In this document: positions 12,201-23,164 of the stretch, piece after piece
How the letters are laid out: every line of letters begins with the position of its first letter
Numbering within the stretch: the first letter of the stretch is position 1
DNA from: Conoideocrella luteorostrata
Taxonomy: Eukaryota > Ascomycota > Sordariomycetes > Hypocreales > Clavicipitaceae
NCBI GenBank assembly: GCA_032433595.1
Contig: JASWJB010000102.1
Coordinates: 1-64,000, forward strand
Length of the DNA stretch: 64,000 bases
Reading direction: 5' to 3'
The notes under the pieces: model-generated
What the model saw: the letters and a program-made list of their open reading frames with translations, nothing else
What the model was told of the DNA's origin: nothing
Databases searched by the model: none
Made by a program: the position numbers and the translations under genes

Positions 12201-14622
12201 GGGTAGCTACGATAGTCAGTCTGGTTTATGCCGTCATCGTTGTAGGAGCTCCGTCCCGAGGCAATTGCGAGTCAACAACAGACCCTCTTCTGCATTCACG
12301 ACAAACGATTTGGACTTAAGACGACCTGCTGATCTTGCCGGGACAGGCAGCTTCAATAAAGGTTCGCCAAGTTGGGAGAGGCAGATCCCCTGAACAAGTT
12401 ACACTACAACAGAACATGGTTATGCCTCTGTGGAGTCGTCGTTGCCAGCTCTACACGGGGCCGCCCGCACATGGTATGGAAACCTCGCCAAATATGCACT
12501 GTCACAAGCGTCTACGGAGTTCTTTGCGTGCAATTGTTGTCGCGTCACTCGTTTGCCGGGGCTCGACACCCTTGATCAACGCGGCGGAATATCGAACGCC
12601 ATTATACTGTACGGCACGGGTTTGGTACTCGGCACAAGGGTTGATCTTACTGGCACACTCGTGTAGGCGTGGCGGAAGCTAGTTTGGTTGACTAAATTGG
12701 GGAAGCTCGCACGTTGCTCGGAGTACGGAGTATACGTCGTAACAAATCCAACCCTGCCACGAAGGCCACCAATTATCAGTTGCCGATACGTGAAAGCTTA
12801 GAAATGCCGAAGACAAATTGTGTCTTACAATTACTACAAGAGACATTCCGCCACTCACGCCACCTACTGCCTACGGCACAGCCATCATTGGTTGTGTTCT
12901 CTCACCTCACAGGTGTTGCTTCAATAGGTGCTTCAGCCATGGCTCATATTTCTAAGACACGAGTGCGAAAAAGGAATACAGTAACTGCGCGGAACGTGCT
13001 AGCGGTCGGCATTTAAGTACTGACACACAGCAATGCGCTGAGTCTTCGTACAGTACCGACTGATCCTGGCAATGGGCCTCCAGCCAATTTTTCCTGACTT
13101 AGGTAATAGGAGCAGATGCCCGAAAAAATACAAAACTTGCCCCCGATCTCAGCGCCAATAGCACACGTAATGGTTTCAATGTGCTCTCCCGAACCACGAC
13201 CCGATCATACAGAGTAGGGAGATCGGTGTTGCCATGTTTTGACGGAGAAATCTTTTCCGATCTCCCTGGTCCTCCTTGACACTATCGTCGCATCACGCCC
13301 ATGCCATACCTCGTGAGGTGTTAGCCGATAGTTGATCCACATAGAGAACTGCCTCGAGAAGTAATGATTGACAAGAGGATCAGCTAACACGAGCGTAGTG
13401 AAATAATAGTCACAACGTCACAGCAAACAATTTTGCCGGGCTACATGTTACGCCGTATAGTGATTCTAGCAGGGCTAAGATAACCAAAAAATATGATTGT
13501 ACTCCTAAGTCTTGACAGACTGTTGCGGGCGCCATTGCCTATCAACTTGAGCTCCACCTGACAAAACCGGACGCCAAAGTCCGAAACGCGAAATCAACAG
13601 TAACGAGAGCCCGATGTAGCTTTATAACGATTATGCAGAGAGAGTGCGAGAGAACCCATAGACCTGACATGTTCCCTCGACTTTCAAGGCGTTTGACAGG
13701 CACACCCAATACAGAATGGCTGGTTATGACCTTCTCGTAATCGCATGGCTCCCTGACCATGAATGGCAAGCGGGTTTATGAACCATATAACAGTAGTCTG
13801 ACAGTTAATGACAGGGTATGTTAGCTGGTTGACGGGTCCACAGGGCCGGTAACATGGTCGCTCTATACTATTATCCACCACTCGGTTATGCGTTATCTGA
13901 CGTCTTTTTCAGATAATAGCAATTAGTTAGTTAGGTGACCAATTTCGGTCGAGTTCCGGAAGCAGCCAAATCGAGTCGTCCGATCAAATTTGTCTTGTCC
14001 GATCTACGACATGGCCAACAAAGAGTCGCCACAAAAGTCCCATGGATGGAGCGCTACCCTGATGTAAAGGATCCTAAGAAACTTCCGAAGAATAAAACGC
14101 TCTCCACAATGGGGCGACCACGCGATATTTCATTGTCTAGTAGCACACCGGTGATGGCCGACTTGCAAATCGAGTGCTCAAACAAGAATCACGATCAACA
14201 AAGACAAGAAAGGGTGGCTGGCTGCGTTGGAAGGAATCCCTGCTGACGGTGTAGTCGCAGGCGAAACCCAACGTCTGGCAACCTCCTTAAAAGGGCATTA
14301 CTTGATTGGCCGCTGGACGATAGATGAGACAGCAAACTGTCAGGAGAACCAACAAAAAGGTGCCAAGCCATGTCTGTAACCCGAACTTTTTAGTCGGTGT
14401 TAATGCATCGGCGAAACCCATATCCTTTTTGATTGGATTTGGACTTTGTGAAAGCCTAATAGTTAATCCAAAGCCTTAGTAGTTGCTCTAGTATCCCATA
14501 TGAGTTAATGACGATGGTAATAATGCACGCCATTGACCATTACTCTACGGAGTACGGAGTACGCTAACGGGGTATAGAATACGTACGGAATACATTACAT
14601 TATCAAATGCGTCCTCGCTAAC
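6266..14622. other. Gene-poor 8.4-kb stretch rich in the TACGGAGTA motif
   Basis: No frame here has the composition of a fungal protein, and I recognise no relic with confidence. Motif copies occur at 6939-6948, 6974-6984, 7632-7641, 7653-7662, 8673-8682, 8915-8923, 9163-9177, 9402-9411, 9619-9626, 10252-10261, 11189-11199, 11415-11423, 11437-11447, 11698-11714, 11837-11852, 12513-12520, 12719-12732 and 14546-14562. GC content is not visibly lowered, so heavy RIP damage is unlikely. A CCATG run (about 9528-9548) is a small microsatellite. Confidence 0.6.
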
Positions 14623-16044
14623 TTAATTTTGACCGCCTCTGCCTCTGCCCCTGCCGCGCCCTCTACCTCGTCCGCGTCCTCCCCCACGACCGCCCTTCTT
14701 TCCGCCTCTCGACGTGCTATCATATCTCTCGAAGAGTTGTTCTTCACCAAATGCCCCCTCACCAAACCTCATGAAATTCACCAGGCCGCTGTCCACCACT
14801 GCTACAAGCACATTTCTGTGGCCATGATTCAACCGTTGATACAACTTCCCCGGACCCTGCCAAGCCGCATTAGGTGGATCAAGCGGAGTCGTTTCCAGCA
14901 GAGCTTCAATCTGCTCTAGGGTAGGCGTTTCCGAATCCGCAGTGTCCGCAACCGCGATGCGGAAATCCGGCGGAGGGGGTTTTTTCTTGGAGAAGGCGCC
15001 TCCGCGAGATTTCCAGACATGATAGTGTACTCGGAAAGGTTCTTGGACCGGGTGCAATGACGGAGCAGCTGTCGGTTTATGTCGGGGGAGCAGCGCCAGT
15101 TGTTGGTATATAGGTCGGTACGCTCGATATATCCCTGGTGATACAATGGGGCCATATGGTTTATATCGCGGAAGTTGCTGTTCTCGGGAGATGAAAGAGA
15201 AGAGCCACTGCCACAGTGATTTGGACGGCGATGCTGAAGAGCTTTCGTCATCTTTGGTGGACGCGGAGCTGCTCTTCGATGTAGGTGCGCGCATGACGTG
15301 AAACCCGGCTCTTTTCAGATACGAGTACACCTGGAACTTGGGCAACGTCGTCTTGCCGCGCTCCCCTTCGAAGCCTATCAGAAAAGTATAAGCCGCTTCC
15401 AAACTTAGTGGCAATCCAACATCATAGTCGTCCGGCCCGAATGAATTCTTCGTAGACACCGCCCCGTCCGTAGCTTTTGGTAGTAGCTCCTCAAACGGCT
15501 TATCGGGCCACCATATGTCCACGGTCCCACGCTCAATCAGATACAAAGCCTCCTCAGGTAGAAGCCATAGTCTGCCAACGCCAAACTGGTCTTTGCTTCC
15601 CGAAACTGCCCGTCCAATATCCCGCATCCAGCTCCCACGCTCATGTTCCATGACCACGACACGATCGTGTAGCAGCGCATCATCCGGATTGGCTGCCAAT
15701 GAGACTGAATGCGCGACCCACCAATCGGGAAAGTACCATGCCCGTATCCATGACTCTGATCGATGGATTCTGGTGTACCGGAGGACGTCTTCCAGTGCTT
15801 GCCGACTGGCTTCGAGTGTGTTGTCCTGGGCTTGCGTCCCGTGGGATTCAAAGTCCTTTTCGCCTTTTCGGATGACTTTGCTAGAGATGTTTTTTTTGTT
15901 GAACATGGAGGAGAAGAGTTTGTAGTCTGGAACGCCGTCCTCGCCATCCTCTAAATTTTCTTCCGCGGTTGGGTGGCCATCGTCTTGGTTGGCTTGTGTG
16001 GTGGTTGGTTCGGCGGTGGGATTGTCATCGTCGTCAAACGGCAT
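14623..16044 (-). CDS. SEN54: tRNA-splicing endonuclease subunit Sen54
   Basis: Sen54 is a structural subunit of the nuclear/mitochondrial-surface TSEN complex that excises introns from pre-tRNAs. The 473-aa frame starts at ATG 16044. It has an acidic Thr/Asp-rich N-terminus. The Sen54 N-terminal domain (about residues 80-240) contains the segments ESWIRAWYFPDWWVAHS, GRLWLLPEEALYLIERG and LSLEAAYTFLIG. A second conserved part near residues 310-420 includes HYHVWK and HRNVLVAVVDSGLVNFMRFG. The last 25 residues are an RG/RGG repeat, unusual for Sen54 and typical of RNA-binding tails. The neighbouring tRNA-Leu at 16518 carries an intron that this complex would remove. Intronless. Confidence 0.93.
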   Translation of the reverse strand: MPFDDDDNPTAEPTTTQANQDDGHPTAEENLEDGEDGVPDYKLFSSMFNKKNISSKVIRKGEKDFESHGTQAQDNTLEASRQALEDVLRYTRIHRSESWIRAWYFPDWWVAHSVSLAANPDDALLHDRVVVMEHERGSWMRDIGRAVSGSKDQFGVGRLWLLPEEALYLIERGTVDIWWPDKPFEELLPKATDGAVSTKNSFGPDDYDVGLPLSLEAAYTFLIGFEGERGKTTLPKFQVYSYLKRAGFHVMRAPTSKSSSASTKDDESSSASPSKSLWQWLFSFISREQQLPRYKPYGPIVSPGIYRAYRPIYQQLALLPRHKPTAAPSLHPVQEPFRVHYHVWKSRGGAFSKKKPPPPDFRIAVADTADSETPTLEQIEALLETTPLDPPNAAWQGPGKLYQRLNHGHRNVLVAVVDSGLVNFMRFGEGAFGEEQLFERYDSTSRGGKKGGRGGGRGRGRGRGRGRGRGGQN

Positions 16045-16517
16045 GGTGCCGGCTGTTCCTTAATGGAGACAGGGTGTGAAGATGATGATTTCCAAGATAG
16101 AGCGCTGAGGAAACACCTGAAAGAGCGAGATTTCCAGGCCGTATCCAGCGGTAGAAAGGTTGAATTTTGATGTATGGTCAGATTGCGGCTGAGATTTCAG
16201 TTTGAGATTTCACCCATAGGTTCCTGCCTCGGTTTTGCCAAAATGAAAAAACTTCTTCGACTTGTCTTGAAAGAATGAACCCAAAATATAATGAAATGAT
16301 GGATATGCGCAAGATCAACTGAACATAGCTGTTTGTGTGCACCGTGCCGAATTAAACAACAAATTTTGAAAATATGTCAACGTCTCGCCGTGCAATCCGC
16401 AGCTGCGACTTAACTACGGAGTAATTGAGCAGTGGGTACGTAGCGGAGGTAGCAAATAATGTCGACTCGTTTAAGAATCTATAAGAGTTTAGTTCAGAAA
16501 ACAGTCACCTGACGTAT
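16045..16517. other. Divergent promoter region between SEN54 and tRNA-Leu
   Basis: Noncoding, A/T-rich. One TACGGAGTA copy at 16415-16423. No other feature seen. Confidence 0.6.
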
Positions 16518-16629
16518 GCGAGTCTGGCCGAGTGGTTAAGGCGTTGTGTTTAGGTTACGTCCATTAAATGGGTATACGCTTGAACCGCAATGGGCATCGC
16601 CCGCGTAGGTTCGATCCCTACGGCTCGCA
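16518..16629 (+). tRNA. tRNA-Leu(UAG) with a 30-nt intron
   Basis: A full class II cloverleaf can be drawn. The acceptor stem pairs 16518-16524 with 16622-16628, with A73 at 16629. The D stem is GCC/GGC at 16527-16529 and 16540-16542. The anticodon stem TTGTG (16544-16548) pairs with CGCAA (16586-16590). The anticodon TAG is at 16551-16553 with G37 at 16554. The intron runs 16555-16584, in the canonical place between bases 37 and 38. A long variable arm (GGGC ATC GCCC) and a T arm (GTAGG TTCGATC CCTAC) follow. The long arm with discriminator A fits Leu rather than Ser. A T-rich pol III terminator lies just downstream (about 16634-16648). Confidence 0.95.
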
Positions 16630-18023
16630 AAATGTTTTCTTTTTGTTCAGCGCTCCCAGGCGGCCGGTTATCGTTTCATTCGTTTGCCGTGTAGCTGCGA
16701 TTCGCTTCCCTCTTTTTCTTTTTTCTTTTTTCTTTTTTTTTTTTCCCTCCTTAGCGGTTCCCTGATTATGGATTTTGCGCTTGTCACATGTGGAAACGGC
16801 TCTTGGCTTTTACCACCTATCAACGCGAATTCGTTATGGTTAAATGTGTCACAATCACTTTAAGTACTAAGAGGCGACAACAACGGCGGGACAGTCTATA
16901 GTCTATACTACTATTTCACGATGCATTTCTGATGGCCTCTTGGTCACGCGAGCTCCCATGGCAATGCAATTGGGGCAATCTACGGAGTACTCCATGCAAG
17001 CCGACGAAGATTAAGATCGTTGTAATTGCGCCTCGGTCAAGATAACGAGAAAGCTAAATTTTGATTGATTTCCGACCCGTGTTGGGCAACCTTACAGGCG
17101 AGAAATTAGTTAGATGAGAGCAAACCAGGCACGACTCGTTTGTCGATCTGCTCATGCAGGGTAGCGTGACCAGAAGGACTTCAGCTGGGCACCCACGTCT
17201 CATCCTAAATTCGACTTCATGCGCCGTGCCCTGAAGACGCTGTGCAGTATGCACAAGATCACCACACCAATAACATTAATCTCTTGTGTCAAGTGGCGGA
17301 GCGCATGCGAATTGCAAGTTACCTCTTGGAGGACGTTGCATTGCGTAAGCAGTCAGCCCACTTGAGCTCTCTGGGCAAGGTGGTGCGTGCTTATTTGCAT
17401 TGTTGACGTCGTCCCAACTCTGTGGGTAAACCATTCAAGTCAGCCTAGCGCCAGTATGCCCAGTCGCCTCCTGAGTTGTACTCCGTAGGGAGTAGCCTGG
17501 GGGAGGCGGCTTACATCAATTAATACAGTCCGTCTCAGTAATCTCGCTTGGGTGCATGTATCGCCTGCGGTTATTGCATACAATTTCGACGAGACCAACC
17601 TTGTTGTGTCTTTGTTGTTTCCGTTCACCTCTACTCCGTAGATGACATTCGCACGGAGCGAACTGCAAACTTGCGCATCTCGTGGCGGCCGATTGGGCTC
17701 ACCGACCAATGAACCGCACGACGCCCAGACTCGACTCCCCCGGCTCCCCAGGCCTACTTTATCCCGCTGCTCACCCAAGCTCTCCACTATTTACTTACTT
17801 ATCCGTACCCCACCCCCAGCACCGCGACGCAGAGCCGCCAGTCCACGACGACCGGCGTCGTTAATAAGGCTGACCCGTCCGCAACGTCCAACGCTTTGTT
17901 CTTCATGACGACTTCGGCTGCTGTTGACAGTCGCGATCCTCCTCTTCAGTTACCGTCGCCGCCTCTGTTTGCCGCCGCCGCTGCCGCCAGCTCCTTTGCG
18001 CTGGCGGGACCAATAGCGGCATC
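16630..18023. other. Intergenic and 5' region of the arrestin gene
   Basis: Starts with a T-rich tract (about 16700-16745), partly tRNA terminator. Motif copies at 16981-16993 (with an inverted half), 17479-17487 and 17632-17640. No gene recognised. The last 120 nt hold the upstream ORF listed separately. Confidence 0.6.
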
Positions 18024-18048
18024 ATGGCCTCGGGGCCAGCGAGCGTGA
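17905..18048 (+). promoter_or_regulatory. Overlapping upstream ORF in arrestin leader
   Basis: A 47-codon frame starts at ATG 17905 and stops at TGA 18046-18048, overlapping the proposed arrestin ATG (18024) in another frame. Its composition (Pro-rich, then an Ala run) looks protein-like. It is either an inhibitory uORF or the true N-terminus separated from the rest by a frameshift or unseen intron. Confidence 0.4.
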
Positions 18049-19468
18049 GGGTGTCTGGCCCTCCCAACAGCAGCTTTCTCGTGGGCTATCCCGGCATCTC
18101 CGCGACTCTGGTATGTCTTGGACCCCTGTTCCTTTTTGTCTGGCTTTGTTGCAACTGTATGGTGCAGGATGCCGGACGTTTTCGGACGTTTTGCTTTGAA
18201 AAAAGCCGTGCTTTGCCCGGCTCGGCTGAAGACTGTATTCAAGTTGCTGACTGCGGTATGTCATCAGCCACGAATTGAGGGGAAAGTCGAAATTCGGCCC
18301 GGACAGGGCTTCTCCATGCCTGTTCCGGTGTCGCTGGTGCGGATATGTTTACAAAGACGAGAGACGATCCATCCCGACGCCGACAGCTTGACAAAGCGCC
18401 ATCTCGGGACACCCCGAAAGGAGGCGACCGATGTCGTCGGCAAGGAAGTCTTACTCTTCCGTTGTGCGACAGGGAAGGAGGCCGAGAGCGTCATCGCCAT
18501 GGATCTGCCGTTTGTGCTGTTCATCCCTTTCGGACGTGGAGGAGAGGAAACGAATCGAAGAATACCGCCGGCGTCGTTGCAGCTGCCTAGCAGAACGGCT
18601 GAGACTTTCTATGAGCTTGTCGTCACAGTGCAACAAGGCCACAGCAGTCAATACAAATTTAGCTTTCCAATCCCCCTGCAGAGGTATGACACCCTGTCTA
18701 CATTTGGAATGTACAATAAGCCAGAGACAAAGCTGGTCACGTCGGATAACGTGGTCCACTTGGGCATCAATCTCCCACGGTGGAGTTATGGACCCGGAGA
18801 CCCTATAACAGTCTACATTAAATTATCCCCGAACCCGGACTGGCTGAGTAAAGCGAAAAGAGTCAGTATAGAAAAGATCAACCTCACCATCGAAGAAGAA
18901 GTCACTTATAATCCCGAGGGAGACGAGCCGGTAAAGAAGATCAACAAGTTGTCGAAGCAGGTGCAGGTGGTCAAGATGAAGATCCCGGAAGCTGGATACG
19001 CCACAAACATTGGTCTCGTATTCCCTTCCAAAGACTTGAGGGATGCGGATGGCGTTGTCAGGAGAGGCAAGCCGGCGTTTCCACTTTACGAAGTTACGTC
19101 CTTTACAACTACATCGTCGCTCTATAAAATTGAGTTTTATCTCAATATCAAGGTACTTTTATTCTTGTGATGCCCTTGACAGGTGTTGGAAAATTAAAAA
19201 AAGCGCTAACGGATTGAGGCAACAGGTTCAGCTCAGTGGCGCTCGCGACGTCACTTTGAGGCAACCGATTGTCATATGTCCCCTTGATCAGCAAGCCTGC
19301 AAGGAAGAAATGGATGCCATCGAACAAGCCGCCAAAGATGCTTCTCACGTCGACCCCAACAATCCAATGCTACCCGCCCGCACGATCATTTTGGCCAATG
19401 ATAGGGATTCGCTGCGGGCACTGGGGCTATGTTACGTTGGAGGTCAAAAGAAGCCATTTATTGATTGA
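18024..19468 (+). CDS. Arrestin-domain protein, Ldb19/Art1-like
   Basis: Alpha-arrestins of this type are adaptors that bring the ubiquitin ligase Rsp5 to plasma-membrane transporters for endocytosis. Proposed exons are 18024-18110, 18268-19152 and 19226-19468 (404 aa). The first join gives FLVGYPGISATL then PRIEGKVEIRP, the conserved arrestin strand of this family. The second gives YLNIK then VQLSGARDV. Introns are 157 nt (GTATGT...TCATCAG) and 73 nt (GTACTT...AACAG). The fold includes VPVSLVRICLQRRETIHP, a FYELVVTVQQG strand, FSFPIPLQRYDTLSTFG and IEKINLTIEEEVTY. The first intron is long enough to hide a small exon. The start is uncertain because of an overlapping upstream ORF. No PY motif is visible in this model, so the true C-terminus may be longer. 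Confidence 0.8.
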
Positions 19469-20465
19469 GGCGTTCTGGGCTGGATCCAGGGTTGCAATTG
19501 ATTGAACAAGTCTTGCCGTGCTTAGACACAAGGCGCAACGTCTTACCTTCGCCAGCGCTTCCCACGCCGTTTGGCCGCCACCAAAAGGGATGTTCACATA
19601 CGGGTTGAAGGGGAAACGTGGCGTTGCCAACGTTTGTAACGAATTAACGAAGTATGCCGAGCCGGGTAGATCCCGAACGGGGTCAAACAAGGCCAGGGCC
19701 ATCAATAATGTAGTTATCTGGAAGCGCTCCGCGGGCAAGGTTCAAGGCAATGAATGAGGCGTTTGATGGCTTATATTTTCTGATCCGGCTTGGCGAATGG
19801 TGGGCCCCATCCTTCCTCGATTTTGAGATGGCATGGGTAAATTGGCGTTTATTGGGGGAGGGAGGGGAGCCGGATACTTGATACACCATGCTGGCGGTGA
19901 TTGATAACCACCATTAGGCACGTTGGGACATGGCCCGTATTATGTTTCAATACCAACAGACATTCTAGAGTATGTTTTGAAGCAGAGAAATAAAGTGAAT
20001 ATATGTGGGAATTTTGAAACTCGTGACTGGCAATTCGTGTTGTAGGAGTGGTGTGACAGCCGCCGACGGTTTAAGCTTACGGGTAGCTAACTAACCAAGC
20101 TTCCATACTCCGTACACAAGTTGTCCCTTGCAGCCGTTGATCTTTGCCCGGCGCGGCGCACCCTAAGACCTACGGAGTACCGGTGGTGTCCCCAGTAAGT
20201 AACTAAGTTTAACATCTGGCCGGGTCCAACTAACTAGTGCTTAACAGCGATATCTACGGAGTACTTGGCACCTCGAACAGCCGCTAACCCCAAACCATAG
20301 GTGGCCGGTTGACGACGGCAGGACCAGGCCTGGCCTTTCTTCCATCAATTATTACGGAGTACCACTTGCATCTACGACTGGCATTTTTCGAAGCCCAAGG
20401 CCTGACGACACACCAATTGCGCCACTAAAATACATCAATTGCTACTCTCCGAAGAGCGCTTGATC
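19469..20465. other. Intergenic, motif-rich
   Basis: No coding frame. Four TACGGAGTA copies in about 260 nt: 20106-20115, 20171-20180, 20255-20264 and 20353-20362, upstream of the EF-hand gene. Confidence 0.6.
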
Positions 20466-21207
20466 ATGCGGTCGAGTTTATTACTGCCGTTCGCCCTGTC
20501 AGGGCTCGTCGCCGCGCACGGCAGCCACAGCCAGAAACCCATTGTCAGCGACGATGCCACATGGATGGAGAAGCATATGGCAGGTAAGTGTCTTAGCCCG
20601 CAGAACACCTTTCCAGGCCCTTTGAGGAAATTTATCATGAAAATGGGCAAATGAGGAATACCACGCCCCAAAGAAAAAAAAAACACCCAAAAAAAAGCAA
20701 CTCTTTGGACTAACCAGAATAACAGAGGAACACCACATTGATTCCTGGGATGCAGGCGCCTTCTTCGCGCTGCACGACTACAACTCCGACGGCGAGTGGC
20801 ACGGTGAGGAAATCATGCGAACGTACGGCCTCATGGACGCCTCCAACAAGGACATGTCGCAGGACCGGCGGCTGGAGGTGCTGCAGCACCTGATGGGTTT
20901 GCTGGACAAGGACCACGACGGCGTGGTCACGCATGACGAGTTTACAGACTTTATTGGGCACGGCGGCACCTTGCCGGACTTGGGAACTGGGCCGGGCCAT
21001 CATGGCGACGATGAGTACGAGTACGAGATTCACCATTGGGAGAAGTATCATGATGAGAATACAAAGTTGGAGGACTTGACGCATCCGGAGGATATTGAGC
21101 ACTTCAAGCACCACGAGGAGATGGAGAGGCTGGAGGAGGAGCAGGCGAGGATGGACAAGATGGCGGTTATTGAGGAGAATATTCCGGCAAAGTTTAGGAG
21201 GCAATGA
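20466..21207 (+). CDS. Secreted EF-hand calcium-binding protein
   Basis: Exons are 20466-20583 and 20726-21207 (199 aa), joined by a GTAAGT...AACAG intron of 142 nt that restores the reading MAEEHHIDSWDAG. The N-terminus is a signal peptide (MRSSLLLPFALSGLVAA) followed by a His/Gly-rich start. Two EF-hand loops are visible: DYNSDGEWHGEE and DKDHDGVVTHDE, both with acidic residues at positions 1, 3 or 5 and 12. The C-terminal half is charged, His/Glu-rich and probably helical (HHEEMERLEEEQARMDKM). This resembles nucleobindin/Cab45-type proteins of the secretory pathway. It ends in KFRRQ with no clear HDEL retention signal, so it may be exported. Its 3' end faces TRM12 only 226 nt away, so the 3' UTRs probably overlap. 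Confidence 0.85.
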
Positions 21208-21433
21208 TTCGATCCAGTATAGCTGAGGAGAGGAGTGGAGAGGGTCGCGTCGGTTGCTCTCTTTCTTTCTTTCTTCCTTTTCTGCTTCTCTTTGGAATTG
21301 ACGATGGATGTGGCTGTGTCTGTATATAAGGACTGGAGTTATGATGATGATGCTGATACTGATGATTTGGGACGGACGGTGGTGGATATGGACACGATGG
21401 TTGTATGCCGATTTTGTATTTGTATATTGTGCA

Positions 21434-22732
21434 TTAGTTTCCTGTAACAGCGATATCAAACACGCAGTGCCACACCCCCGGCGCATACGTCTTCACCTTT
21501 TCGACCCTCTCCACGCGAATCCCTCTACCGAGGCCCTTCTCGTCCTCATTCCCCCTTAGCAAGCGCTCGACCTCCCCCGTCCTGTCCTCAATCTCGGCCT
21601 CGCCCACATTCTCATGAAGATGCAGCCACGCCTGCGTGACACCGCCGCCCTGCCCCCTCATCGTTGTTGTCCTCGTCAAAAACAGCGCACAATCCCACGT
21701 CAATCGGCTTGTAGGCAGCAACCCGCAATTAACGTGCCTCACGTCCGTTAGCCAGCCGGAGCCCGGCCGACCACGCCGCTTCATATCCTCGGTTCGCCAG
21801 CGCGCAATCTCATTACCCTCCGACAGGACCACAATCCTGGCCGTGCTTTTCATGATATCCTCTGACGGCAGGCTCGTCCCGGGATTGGAAAAGACATCCA
21901 CCCCCCATCTATTGAGACGGGCGCCTCGGCGGAGCGCCTCCACGCTCCACGGGTTGAGCTCCCAGCTCAGCACCCTCATGCCCAGCTTGGCGTAGCAGAA
22001 TGTGAAGTACCCTATGCCGGCGTACAGGTCAACGGCCCACACATCATCGCCTCCCTCAAAAGACGCAGACGCAGACGCAGACGTGTCAAGTCGTGAGCTG
22101 TCCCTGGCACGGCTGCTGCCGCTGCCGCTCTGTCGTGGTGGTGCAGGAGGGAACGCCAAGAGGCGAGCTTTCTCTTTGACGTTCCCCCTGCTGAACATGG
22201 TCCACCGCGGCGCCCACGTCTGATATATGCCGTTCTGCTTCGTAGACACCCAGAAGGCCTCTTCAAAGTCCTTCTCCGAGGGGGCCCGGCCCGGCGGCAA
22301 GGGGGGCCCAAAGTCGCCGTGTAAGATGCGCAGACCGCTTGGGCTGCGCAGCACGTTTTCCCTGCAGCCGCCGTCTTGCCCTTGGAGGAGCGGGATGCCC
22401 TCGTTGACGGCCAGGTGTGTTAGCCTGGTTTTGGATTTTCCGTTTTTGGAGAGTTCCTGGAGGAGGAGTACCCAGAGGGACGTTATGGCGGCTTGGGGAT
22501 GGCGGGCGAGCTCGCGCGTCCACGCTGGCGAGGTGAAGCTGCCGGCGGGGAGGAGAGCCATGGGCTCGTACACGGTGAAGCGTTTGGGGGCATTGTCGTG
22601 CAGGCTTTGTTCCCGTGCTGAGTCTGAGTCTGAATCTGAGTCTGAATCTGAGTCTTCGGGTGGAGTGACGGTCGAGAGCCAGGCTGAGATAGCGGCTTGG
22701 ATGGGCTTGATGTGAGGCTGTGGCTGGGGCAT
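21434..22732 (-). CDS. TRM12: tRNA wybutosine-synthesising protein 2 (Trm12/TYW2)
   Basis: TYW2 transfers the alpha-amino-alpha-carboxypropyl group of S-adenosylmethionine to the wyosine base next to the anticodon of tRNA-Phe. The 432-aa single-exon frame begins MPQPQPHIKP at ATG 22732. It has a class I methyltransferase-like core: WAVDLYAGIGYFTF is the AdoMet-binding loop, followed by SWELNPWSVEALRRGARLNRW. The YEPMALLPAGSF segment and HGDFGPPLP lie upstream. It carries a Ser/Asp run (about residues 27-38, encoded by gagtct/gaatct repeats) and a Ser/Ala run (about residues 215-230) as variable linkers. Cytoplasmic. Confidence 0.9.
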   Translation of the reverse strand: MPQPQPHIKPIQAAISAWLSTVTPPEDSDSDSDSDSDSAREQSLHDNAPKRFTVYEPMALLPAGSFTSPAWTRELARHPQAAITSLWVLLLQELSKNGKSKTRLTHLAVNEGIPLLQGQDGGCRENVLRSPSGLRILHGDFGPPLPPGRAPSEKDFEEAFWVSTKQNGIYQTWAPRWTMFSRGNVKEKARLLAFPPAPPRQSGSGSSRARDSSRLDTSASASASFEGGDDVWAVDLYAGIGYFTFCYAKLGMRVLSWELNPWSVEALRRGARLNRWGVDVFSNPGTSLPSEDIMKSTARIVVLSEGNEIARWRTEDMKRRGRPGSGWLTDVRHVNCGLLPTSRLTWDCALFLTRTTTMRGQGGGVTQAWLHLHENVGEAEIEDRTGEVERLLRGNEDEKGLGRGIRVERVEKVKTYAPGVWHCVFDIAVTGN

Positions 22733-23164
22733 GATTTACTCTCTCTCTCCGTGGAGGTACTTGCAGCGGTGGCCCCAAAGGGAGGGGGGATTGAAACGGC
22801 GGCTTATGAAAGAGCTAGAGTGTCAATCTTTATTAAAACGTCCGCGTTAGGGTGATTTTTTGATCTTGATGTACTCCGTATATTGAATGTGTTTCCATCG
22901 GACGAGTTCTGGTTGATGGACCTAACTAGTGTGTGCGGCCCACAGTCACAGATGGGTAGACTCCCTTCCATTGTTGGCAGCCTTCAACAGCATATAGATG
23001 CATAAGTCGAGATAAAGTACCCAAACAACCATAAATGCCATTAGAATTCATCTCACAATCATGGATATCTCAATCGTATGCTAATATACATATGGACCTT
23101 TTCCCATACATTCATTGCCCAATGCCACGCTCTACTTCACCCCACCACCACCACCACCACCCCT
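22733..23164. other. Intergenic
   Basis: Short promoter of TRM12 plus 3' flank of PPG1. One TACTCCGTA copy at 22872-22880. A CCA repeat (about 23142-23162) lies next to the PPG1 stop. Confidence 0.6.

Noticed and set aside
11866..12393. 175-codon plus-strand frame
   Set aside because: Mixed Cys/Trp/Ser composition without domain or splice context; likely chance.
13935..14246. 103-codon plus-strand frame with a Lys-rich stretch
   Set aside because: Looks mildly protein-like and could be a relic, but nothing supports a gene or a family.
20710..21486. 258-codon minus-strand frame
   Set aside because: It is antisense to the EF-hand gene, whose motifs and signal peptide are clear; the frame has His/Leu-rich shadow composition.
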